Assembly (NCBI GenBank): GCA_007124105.1
Contig: SLFT01000492.1
Coordinates: forward strand, 1-9,175
Source of the DNA: Candidatus Hydrogenedentota bacterium
GTDB taxonomy: Bacteria; Hydrogenedentota; Hydrogenedentia; Hydrogenedentales; CAITNO01
Direction: 5' to 3'
DNA length: 9,175 nucleotides
Below the pieces are notes generated by a model. The model was not told the origin of the DNA. It made no database searches and worked only from the letters and a program-made list of their open reading frames with translations. Shown here piece after piece: positions 1 to 4,802 of this stretch; positions within the stretch are counted from its first letter, which is position 1; every line of letters begins with the position of its first letter. The translations under genes were made by a program, and so were the position numbers.

Positions 1-80
1 AACAGGCAAAAGAGCAGCGTACCGATGCTCAAAAAGATGCATTTTCCTGCAATGCAATTCTGACGGCAAAGGCGGGAAAG
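1..80. other. Window edge, no supported gene
   Basis: No gene can be assigned with confidence here. On the plus strand, frame 3 is open from the window edge to a TGA at 93-95 and could be the last 30 codons of an upstream gene. Its stop would fall inside the terminator hairpin of the opposite strand, which makes this uncertain. On the minus strand an ATG near 42 and a TTG near 32 open reading frames that run off the edge behind an AGGA, so a gene could begin there. A weak GAGC/GCTC stem flanked by A and T runs lies at about 12-30. Confidence 0.3.
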
Positions 81-128
81 AAAAAAATACCGTGATTACA
101 GGCGTTTTAGCCAATAAACACGGTATTT
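81..128 (-). terminator. Intrinsic terminator after tRNA-Phe
   Basis: Read on the minus strand, AAATACCGTG (128-119) pairs with CACGGTATTT (94-85), and the T-run continues to 81. The loop holds a second small stem, GGC with GCC. The stem followed by a run of T is the form of a rho-independent terminator. It lies 15 bp beyond the 3' end of the tRNA, so it should end the tRNA transcript and any read-through from rpmG. Read on the plus strand the T tract is missing, so it is directional. Confidence 0.8.
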
Positions 129-142
129 GCGGGCAAAAAAAA

Positions 143-218
<76 letters not shown>

Positions 219-228
219 ACGTTTTGAG

Positions 229-258
229 ATTATACTGAACAAGCGCGCTTGATGTCAA
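229..258 (-). promoter_or_regulatory. Promoter of tRNA-Phe
   Basis: Reading the minus strand, TTGACA (258-253) and TATAAT (234-229) both match the sigma-70 consensus exactly, 18 bp apart. Transcription would start near 222, so the tRNA precursor would have a 5' leader of only about 3-5 nt. The spacer holds a perfect 12-bp palindrome, CAAGCGCGCTTG (240-251). A strong promoter is expected for a stable RNA gene and means the tRNA does not depend on read-through from rpmG. Confidence 0.85.
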
Positions 259-344
259 CCATTTCAGCATTTGAACAATGAACGTACACTGGGACTTGCA
301 GTGGATGCCACTGTGTGTAACGGGGTTGATACAAGCGCTTTGGT

Positions 345-524
345 CTATTTCTTTTCGCGGTGCAGTGTGTGTTTGCGCAGCGTCGAATTGTATTTTTTTA
401 GTTCGAGCCGGTCGGGATGGTTGCGCTTGTTTTTTTCGGAGTTGTAGCGCGATGTTCCCGGCGCTTCCGTGCATTCCAAGATAATGGTTTCGCGGTTGCC
501 TTTGCCTTTGCCTTTTGATGCCAT
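345..524 (-). CDS. rpmG: 50S ribosomal protein L33
   Basis: The 59-residue product is basic and matches L33 along its whole length: an N-terminal Lys/Gly stretch, RETIILECTE (residues 11-20), then TSRYNSEKNKRNHPDRLELKK (24-44, conserved in nearly all L33), and the ending RKHTLHREKK. The ATG at 524-522 is preceded by AAGGAG (539-534) with a 9-nt spacer, which fixes the start. L33 sits near the E site of the large ribosomal subunit. The zinc-binding form has two CxxC pairs. Here only Cys18 remains, and the second pair reads N46 and L49, so this is a zinc-independent variant still carrying a relic cysteine. The gene lies between hisI and tRNA-Phe, all on the minus strand. It is not next to secE/nusG or rpmB. 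Confidence 0.93.
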   Translation of the reverse strand: MASKGKGKGNRETIILECTEAPGTSRYNSEKNKRNHPDRLELKKYNSTLRKHTLHREKK

Positions 525-533
525 GTTCTATAT

Positions 534-539
534 CTCCTT
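534..539 (-). promoter_or_regulatory. Ribosome binding site of rpmG
   Basis: AAGGAG on the minus strand, 9 nt before the ATG. It is the decisive evidence for the start of this small gene. Confidence 0.8.
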
Positions 540-598
540 GGGGGTCGCGTTATTTTTCGTATGGACTTAATTTCTATTTTCTGGCGGCCGTTTCCAAA

Positions 599-726
599 TC
601 TATCGTTTGGCCGATAGGGCTACATTGGTTTGCACATGCCGCTTGTGCATGTTCTATCGAGGGTGTTCGCGCGCTGAAGGCACCCTCACCCAGCCAAGCG
701 TGAAATCTCAGACAGTAGATTTCGCG
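599..726 (-). other. Four consecutive stem-loops between hisI and rpmG
   Basis: Four perfect or near-perfect short hairpins follow one another in the gap between hisI and rpmG. The stems are 600-605 with 612-617 (CTATCG/CGATAG), 631-636 with 644-649 (TGCACA/TGTGCA), 659-665 with 681-687 (GAGGGTG/CACCCTC), and 699-708 with 717-726 (10 bp, one G-T pair). None is followed by a T-run. The last starts 10 bp after the hisI stop and may stabilise or end the hisI transcript. The rest would lie in the rpmG 5' leader if the two genes are co-transcribed. The stems are seen directly. A function is not. Confidence 0.45.
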
Positions 727-735
727 TCGTACCCG

Positions 736-1206
736 CTAAACCTGTGTCGGGTTCGGCGCGTTGCCGTAAACCTCTTTGGGATCAAAAACTTTTTCCGTTT
801 CGGTCCAGCCGAGTGCAATGCCATTTTTTGCTGCGTCGCCTACGGGCACGGTTCTATAAAAACAGGAGCGATAGCCCACATGGCAGCTGGCGCCGCCCTG
901 CACGTCCACCCGCAACCACACGTTATCCTGGTCATCGTCAATACGCATTTCGCGCACTTTTTGAACCAGTCCACTGGTGGCGCCTTTGTGCCAGAGCACT
1001 CTTCGGCTGCGGCTCCAGTATACGGCTTCTCCCAGTTCAATGGTCTTTTTGAGCGCTTCTTCGTTCATGTATGCGTGCATGAGCAGTTCGCCGGTGTCGT
1101 AGTCTGTGGTGACCACGGGGATAAGCCCGTGCGCGTCGAATTTGGGGGCGAGTTCATTGCCCTCTTCAATCTGCTCGATACTTTTTCTTTCTGCAAGGGA
1201 AATCAC
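736..1206 (-). CDS. hisI: Phosphoribosyl-AMP cyclohydrolase
   Basis: HisI opens the adenine ring of phosphoribosyl-AMP, the third step of histidine synthesis, in the cytoplasm. The 156-residue product has the family signatures: VYWSRSRR (62-69), LWHKGATSG (71-79), VQKVREMRI (81-89), and the metal-site region with CHVGYRSCF (C108 and C115, probable zinc ligands). The expected Asp-Cys-Asp metal motif reads Asp-Asp-Asp (90-92), followed by Q-D94, so the third zinc cysteine is replaced. About 40 residues follow C115, longer than a minimal HisI. There is no HisE domain. The start is GTG (1206-1204) behind AGAGGA (1217-1212). The gene stands alone, without other his genes, and is divergent from the pyr operon. 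Confidence 0.93.
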   Translation of the reverse strand: MISLAERKSIEQIEEGNELAPKFDAHGLIPVVTTDYDTGELLMHAYMNEEALKKTIELGEAVYWSRSRRVLWHKGATSGLVQKVREMRIDDDQDNVWLRVDVQGGASCHVGYRSCFYRTVPVGDAAKNGIALGWTETEKVFDPKEVYGNAPNPTQV

Positions 1207-1215
1207 AATAATCCT

Positions 1216-1401
1216 CTACTGCCTGATTTTGTTTCTTCCGTGTTGTGGCACCATAACGCGCCAAACCCGTTGCCGGCGCGTATCTTTTGTGATGGGCAAG
1301 CCAGGTATTCGCTTTATCCCCTTCTTGAACACAGAAGATTGGGATTCAGGCAGGCATGGCTGCTGCATCGCTGTATTTTTCATGTGCGCGTCGGGGCGCA
1401 A
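1216..1401 (-). CDS. Possible small ORF upstream of hisI
   Basis: This is an unrecognised basic reading frame of 61 codons beginning with TTG (1401-1399). Its TAG stop (1218-1216) lies inside the hisI ribosome binding site, so it could be coupled to hisI. A perfect AGGAGG (1418-1413) lies 11 nt before this TTG. The same site is 7 nt, an ideal distance, before another TTG at 1405 that opens a different 19-codon frame (1405-1346). Something is therefore probably translated here, but which frame is not clear. No domain or membrane segment is visible. It may be a leader peptide, a small protein, or chance. Confidence 0.3.
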   Translation of the reverse strand: MRPDAHMKNTAMQQPCLPESQSSVFKKGIKRIPGLPITKDTRRQRVWRVMVPQHGRNKIRQ

Positions 1402-1412
1402 TCAAGGTGTTG

Positions 1413-1436
1413 CCTCCTGAGGCGGGGCCTAGTATA
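1413..1436 (-). promoter_or_regulatory. Candidate -10 box and strong RBS upstream of hisI
   Basis: On the minus strand TATACT (1436-1431) could be a -10 element, followed 12 nt later by a perfect AGGAGG (1418-1413). The -35 position at 17-18 bp carries no TTGACA-like match, so the promoter call is weak, while the ribosome binding site is clear. The arrangement is divergent from the pyr promoter, about 45 bp away. Confidence 0.4.
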
Positions 1437-1481
1437 CATTATTTTGGGGCCACCATGCATCTTTGCTTCGATGGAATTTTC

Positions 1482-1512
1482 TTGACATGCCGCGTCCCTT
1501 CTTTGCTATAGT
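1482..1512 (+). promoter_or_regulatory. Promoter of the pyr operon (extended -10)
   Basis: TTGACA (1482-1487) is a perfect -35. TATAGT (1507-1512) is a -10 with one mismatch. The 19-bp spacer is longer than ideal, and a TGC just before the -10 gives an extended -10 (TGn) that can compensate. Start of transcription would be at about 1518-1520, directly before the ATG at 1521. The messenger would therefore be leaderless or nearly so for the first leader ORF. Confidence 0.7.
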
Positions 1513-1520
1513 GTCCCACA

Positions 1521-1577
1521 ATGTACCATCCCCTATTTTCTATGGGCTTACTGCAAGTAGACGGAATAGAACCATGA
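1521..1577 (+). CDS. pyr operon leader peptide 1 (18 codons)
   Basis: The ATG at 1521 opens 18 sense codons, and the TGA (1575-1577) overlaps the next ATG as ATGA. There is no Shine-Dalgarno sequence. The predicted transcription start is 1-3 nt before the ATG, so translation would be leaderless. A U-rich stretch (TATTTTCT, 1534-1541) lies early in the ORF. In the enteric pyrBI leader, a known UTP-sensing attenuator, such U-runs are sites where RNA polymerase pauses when UTP is low. A similar role here is inference from position and form. Chance occurrence cannot be excluded for an ORF this short. Confidence 0.45.
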   Translation: MYHPLFSMGLLQVDGIEP

Positions 1578-1642
1578 ACAGAGCGCGCGCCTTCTCACAC
1601 GACTGGAGAGGGCGCGTTATTTCAGGAAGCGCAGGGTTATGA
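1574..1642 (+). CDS. pyr operon leader ORF 2 (22 codons, spans the attenuator)
   Basis: The ATG (1574-1576) overlaps the stop of leader ORF 1. After 22 codons the TGA (1640-1642) overlaps the pyrR ATG, again as ATGA. The frame runs straight through the GC-rich hairpin at 1586-1616, so a translating ribosome would melt that hairpin and also carry translation into pyrR. A weak GGA (1563-1565) precedes the start. The product is short, contains several arginines and is not recognised. The two precise overlaps make it more than a random short frame, but expression is inferred. Confidence 0.45.
   Translation: MNRARAFSHDWRGRVISGSAGL
1586..1623 (+). terminator. Attenuator-like hairpin upstream of pyrR
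   Basis: The 5' arm 1586-1596 (CGCGCCTTCTC) pairs with 1606-1616 (GAGAGGGCGCG) over 11 bp with one T-G pair. A further G-T pair (1585 with 1617) is possible. The loop is 9 nt, and TTATTTC follows (1617-1623). This is the form of an intrinsic terminator with a slightly broken T tract, placed just before the first structural gene. The 3' arm begins GAGAGG, which recalls the conserved GAGAGG of PyrR-binding RNA, but the preceding UCC of that consensus is absent. The pyrR ribosome binding site (AGGA, 1624-1627) begins immediately after. Confidence 0.6.
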
Positions 1643-2229
1643 ACGGCGATTCAAGCACAGAATATACTGTTATCATGGACGCAGCCGCCATGAAGGCGAC
1701 TATCTACAGCATGGCGCTGGCCATTGCCGCGGACAATCCCGAACTCGACTCGCTGGTTCTACTTGGCATACTGAGTCGGGGCAAGCCGCTTGCTGATCGT
1801 CTGGCTGATCAGATAGGTCAGGTTGCGGGTTATCGTCCGCCTGTTGGCGTACTTTCCACTACCATGTACCGCGACGACCTGCGCTCGGGTACAGGCGGCG
1901 AGGTTGTGGGGCGGATTGGCGAGACCCATTTTGATTTTTCGATTGACAACCGCACCGTGCTGCTGGTTGACGACGTGCTGGCGGCGGGCCGTACAATTCG
2001 CGCCGCCATGGACGAGGTAATGGACTATGGCCGTCCCAGGCGGATTCAACTTGCCTGCCTGATAGACCGGGGCGGTCGTGAACTCCCCATTCAGGCGGAT
2101 TATTTGGGTTACGCCCTGGGTACGGACGCGTATGAGTGGGTGTTTGTGCGTCTGATGGAAAGCGACGGCGAGGACGTGGTGCTGGTGAAGCACGCCCAGG
2201 ACGCGCCCGTATCGGAAGGGGACGAATAA
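1639..2229 (+). CDS. pyrR: PyrR: pyr operon regulator / uracil phosphoribosyltransferase
   Basis: PyrR binds pyr leader RNA when UMP or UTP is plentiful and lowers expression. Many members also have uracil phosphoribosyltransferase activity. The 196-residue product aligns with PyrR throughout: VLLGILSRG (40-48), MYRDDL (76-81), the PRPP-binding loop VLLVDDVLAAGRT (107-119), and GRPRRIQLACLIDRGGRELPI (131-151), typical of PyrR rather than other PRTases. The ATG at 1639 overlaps the stop of leader ORF 2, and AGGA stands 11 nt upstream. Its C-terminus (about 15 acidic residues) runs past the usual end. It is first in a pyrR-pyrB-pyrC operon, and its TAA shares a base with the pyrB ATG. The attenuator hairpin before it is its likely target. 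Confidence 0.95.
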   Translation: MNGDSSTEYTVIMDAAAMKATIYSMALAIAADNPELDSLVLLGILSRGKPLADRLADQIGQVAGYRPPVGVLSTTMYRDDLRSGTGGEVVGRIGETHFDFSIDNRTVLLVDDVLAAGRTIRAAMDEVMDYGRPRRIQLACLIDRGGRELPIQADYLGYALGTDAYEWVFVRLMESDGEDVVLVKHAQDAPVSEGDE

Positions 2230-3230
2230 TGGAAGCCATGGCGCCGGCAGTGTGGGTAAAGAAGGACTTAATCGGCATCCGCGACTTGTCGCGCGGCGAG
2301 ATCGAAATGATCCTTGATACAGCGCCGCAGTTCCTGGCCGTGTCGAAACGGGCAAGCGGCATCAAAAAAGTGCCATTGCTGCAAGGGCGGCTTGTGGTGA
2401 ATTGGTTTCACGAGCCCAGCACGCGCACACGCACCTCCTTCGAGCTTGCCGCGAAGCGGTTGAGCGCCGATACGCTTTCCATTGCGGCGTCCTCGTCCAG
2501 TTCGGTGAAAGGCGAAACCTTACACGACACGCTGGCCAATATTGAGGCCATGCGCGCCGATATTATCGTGTTGCGGCACGGGTGCGCGGGCGCGCCGCAT
2601 ATCCTGGCGGCGGCCCACGCGTCGCATATCATCAACGCCGGCGACGGCCGCCACGAACACCCAACCCAGGCGCTGCTGGACGTGTTTACCATGCGCGAGA
2701 CGCTGCGGCGTCAACGGGGCAACCCGGAACTGGGCTTGGACGGTTTGAAGGTGGCGATTATCGGCGACATCGAGCACAGCCGTGTGGCGCGCAGCAATAT
2801 ACACGCCTTAACAAAGCTGGGCGCGTCCATAACCTTATGCGCTCCGGCGACATTGCTGCCGCGCGGCGTTGAGAGACTTGGCGTCGCACAGACCACGAGA
2901 TTATGTGAGGCGTTGGCTGACGCCGACGTCATCTATGCGTTGCGTATGCAGCTGGAGCGTCAATCACGCGGCCTTCTTCCCAGTATTCGTGAATATGTAA
3001 AACTGTTTCGCGTCGATCGAGATTCGCTTCGATACGCGCCTGACCATGCCATTGTCATGCACCCAGGCCCGATCAACCGCGACCTTGAACTGTCCACAGA
3101 GGTGGCGGACGGTACGCGAAGCGTTATTCTGCAACAGGTAACCAATGGTGTGGCGGTGCGCATGGCCATCATGCATCTGCTCGCCAACAGCGGCGGCGCG
3201 CGACGCGCCCGGGAATCTCAAGCGTCATGA
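2229..3230 (+). CDS. pyrB: Aspartate carbamoyltransferase, catalytic chain
   Basis: PyrB joins carbamoyl phosphate to aspartate, giving carbamoyl-aspartate, the committed step of pyrimidine synthesis. The 333-residue product shows the carbamoyl phosphate site FHEPSTRTRTSFE (60-72), the mobile loop with Lys94 (VKGETL), HGCAGAP (117-123), HPTQALLD (144-151), the aspartate-binding RMQLER (239-244), and HPGPINRDLE (278-287). All key residues look intact. The frame is open further upstream (from 2136), but the ATG at 2229 is chosen because it overlaps the pyrR stop as TAATG and gives the normal family length. Its own stop overlaps pyrC as ATGA. No pyrI regulatory chain is present, so regulation is probably at the RNA level. 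Confidence 0.96.
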   Translation: MEAMAPAVWVKKDLIGIRDLSRGEIEMILDTAPQFLAVSKRASGIKKVPLLQGRLVVNWFHEPSTRTRTSFELAAKRLSADTLSIAASSSSSVKGETLHDTLANIEAMRADIIVLRHGCAGAPHILAAAHASHIINAGDGRHEHPTQALLDVFTMRETLRRQRGNPELGLDGLKVAIIGDIEHSRVARSNIHALTKLGASITLCAPATLLPRGVERLGVAQTTRLCEALADADVIYALRMQLERQSRGLLPSIREYVKLFRVDRDSLRYAPDHAIVMHPGPINRDLELSTEVADGTRSVILQQVTNGVAVRMAIMHLLANSGGARRARESQAS

Positions 3231-4498
3231 CACTTGCCATCATCAACGGACATGTTATCAACCCCGCCGACAACACATCGGCGCAGCGCGACGTGCTGGT
3301 GGCGGATGGGCGCATCCAGGAAATCGGCAACGGACTGCGCGGCGACGAGACCATTGACGCCGCCGGATGCGTTGTCGCGCCCGGGCTGGTGGATATCCAT
3401 TGCCATTTTCGCGAGCCGGGCTACGAGTCCAAGGAGACTATCGCAAGCGGCAGTCGCGCGGCGGCAAAGGGTGGGTTCACCAGCGTGGTGACCATGGCCA
3501 ATACGAGTCCGCCCATAGACAATGCGGGGTTGGTCGAACTGGTTATCAAGCGCGCGCGCGAAGAAGCCTGCATTCGCGTGTATCCGGCGGCCTGCGCCAC
3601 CAAGGGAATGCAAAGCGAAGAGATTACCGAGATGGCCGACCTAAAGGAGGCCGGCGCCATCGCCGTGACCGACGACGGCCACGATATCCCCTCGAGCAGG
3701 GTTTTGCGCCGCGCTCTCGAATACGCGAACATGGTTGACATCCCTTTTTTGAGCCACTGCGAGGACGAAGAACTTTCCGAGGGCGGTCTGATAAACGAGG
3801 GATACACGGCCACCCTCATGGGATTGCCCGGCGTTCCCAAGGCCGCTGAAGAGGTGCGCATAGATCGCAATATCCGGTTGGCGGAGCTTGCCGGCGCGCA
3901 TATACACATCCAGCACGTATCCACGGCCGCCGGGGTCGCCATTGTGCGCGAGGCCAAGCGGCGCGGCGCACGGGTTACAGCCGAATCTGCGCCGCATTAT
4001 TTTTGCCTTACCGACGAGGCGGTCAGCGGATTCAACACCAACGCGAAGATGAATCCGCCCCTCCGCGAGCCGGAAGACGTTCAGGCAGTGGTTGAAGGAT
4101 TCAAGGACGGCACGCTTGATTGTATTGCCACCGACCACGCTCCCCATACGTTCACGGAGAAGGGTGTGGAGTTCGCGCTGGCGCCCTTTGGCATCATCGG
4201 CCTGGAGACGTCTCTGGCGCTTACACTGACCCATCTGGTCGGGCCGGGACACATCAGCCTTGAGGAAGCGGTGCGATTGTTGACTTTGGGTGGCGCCCGG
4301 GTCTGCAATATTCCCAATGCCGGCACGCTCGCGTCAGGCGCTCCCGCCGATATTGTTGTCTTCGATCCCAAGGCAACCTGGACGGTCGAAAAGAACGGGT
4401 TCGCGTCAAAGAGCAGCAACTCCCCGTTCATCAGCCACACGCTACAGGGTAGGGTCAGATATACGCTGTGCGGCGGCCAGACCGTATACAGCGGTTAA
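3227..4498 (+). CDS. pyrC: Dihydroorotase (class I)
   Basis: PyrC cyclises carbamoyl-aspartate to dihydroorotate, the step after PyrB. The 423-residue product is an amidohydrolase with its metal and substrate residues in place: DIHCHFREPG (56-65, with H58 and H60), the DDG at 149-151 (aspartate in place of the carboxylated lysine of class II enzymes), H177 in LSHCEDE, H230 in IQHVSTA, SAPHYF (254-259), NAKMNPPLRE (272-281) and ATDHAPH (301-307). It is thus an active enzyme and not the inactive dihydroorotase-like partner found beside some PyrB proteins. ATG 3227 overlaps the pyrB stop. The usual MPNT motif reads MANT (90-93). An inverted-repeat element begins 7 bp after the stop, with no other terminator seen. 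Confidence 0.96.
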   Translation: MTLAIINGHVINPADNTSAQRDVLVADGRIQEIGNGLRGDETIDAAGCVVAPGLVDIHCHFREPGYESKETIASGSRAAAKGGFTSVVTMANTSPPIDNAGLVELVIKRAREEACIRVYPAACATKGMQSEEITEMADLKEAGAIAVTDDGHDIPSSRVLRRALEYANMVDIPFLSHCEDEELSEGGLINEGYTATLMGLPGVPKAAEEVRIDRNIRLAELAGAHIHIQHVSTAAGVAIVREAKRRGARVTAESAPHYFCLTDEAVSGFNTNAKMNPPLREPEDVQAVVEGFKDGTLDCIATDHAPHTFTEKGVEFALAPFGIIGLETSLALTLTHLVGPGHISLEEAVRLLTLGGARVCNIPNAGTLASGAPADIVVFDPKATWTVEKNGFASKSSNSPFISHTLQGRVRYTLCGGQTVYSG

Positions 4499-4505
4499 CC
4501 TTCTG

Positions 4506-4688
4506 TTAACCCGGATATTTCACCAGATTTCTGTTGCGCCTGCGAATCTTACGCCATGTCAGGCACTTTGCTTGGCCGCCGACTTCGACGTGTCCCGACA
4601 CGCTGTCAGCCGGCGGCCTGCACAAAATGCCTGATCTGACGCAATCTTCGCAGGCTCACGACGAAACCTGGTGAAATATCCGGGTTAA
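4506..4688. repeat. 183-bp imperfect palindrome with 21-bp perfect ends (MITE-like)
   Basis: The first 21 bases (4506-4526, beginning TTAACCCGGATATTTC) are the exact reverse complement of the last 21 (4668-4688). Inside, the arms keep pairing in blocks: 4539-4546 with 4647-4654, 4559-4565 with 4628-4634, 4574-4581 with 4611-4618, and a central CGTGTC-CC-GACACG (4589-4602). The whole element can fold as one long hairpin centred near 4596. TTAA or TA at both ends could be a target duplication. No ORF or transposase lies inside, so it fits a miniature inverted-repeat element or a dispersed hairpin repeat. It lies between convergent pyrC and the ceramidase-like gene and could also act as a transcription barrier. 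Confidence 0.85.
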
Positions 4689-4802
4689 TGGCTTGCGCGG
4701 CAGTTGAAGCGCCTGCAACACGTCTGAATTGTATGTGGAAAGAGGGCGCCATCCCCCGTGTCGGAAAATCTGGTTGTTCAGCCTACCGCTTCATGCGGGT
4801 CA
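4689..4802. other. Gap between the repeat and the ceramidase-family gene
   Basis: No gene is seen. A small stem (ACCGC/GCGGT-like, about 4785-4800) lies just beyond the end of the ceramidase-family gene without a T-run, so no convincing intrinsic terminator serves either convergent gene. Confidence 0.4.

Noticed and set aside
1216..1436. Histidine attenuator before hisI
   Set aside because: Neither possible leader frame has a run of His codons and no terminator/antiterminator pair was found.
607..1485. Plus-strand frame of 292 codons
   Set aside because: It runs antisense across hisI, which is clearly recognisable on the minus strand. It resembles no family.
2136..2228. Upstream extension of pyrB by 31 codons
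   Set aside because: It overlaps the pyrR coding region, is an Arg/Gly-rich out-of-frame reading, and lacks a ribosome binding site. ATG 2229 gives the normal length and an operon-type overlap.
3227..4498. Inactive dihydroorotase-like PyrC' partner of PyrB
   Set aside because: The metal and catalytic residues (His58, His60, His177, His230, Asp303) are all present, so it should be an active enzyme.
4506..4688. Integron attC site
   Set aside because: The palindromic form suggested it, but the ends do not fit the RYYYAAC and GTTRRRY core boxes, the outer 21 bp pair perfectly without the extrahelical bases expected, and no cassette array or integrase is seen.
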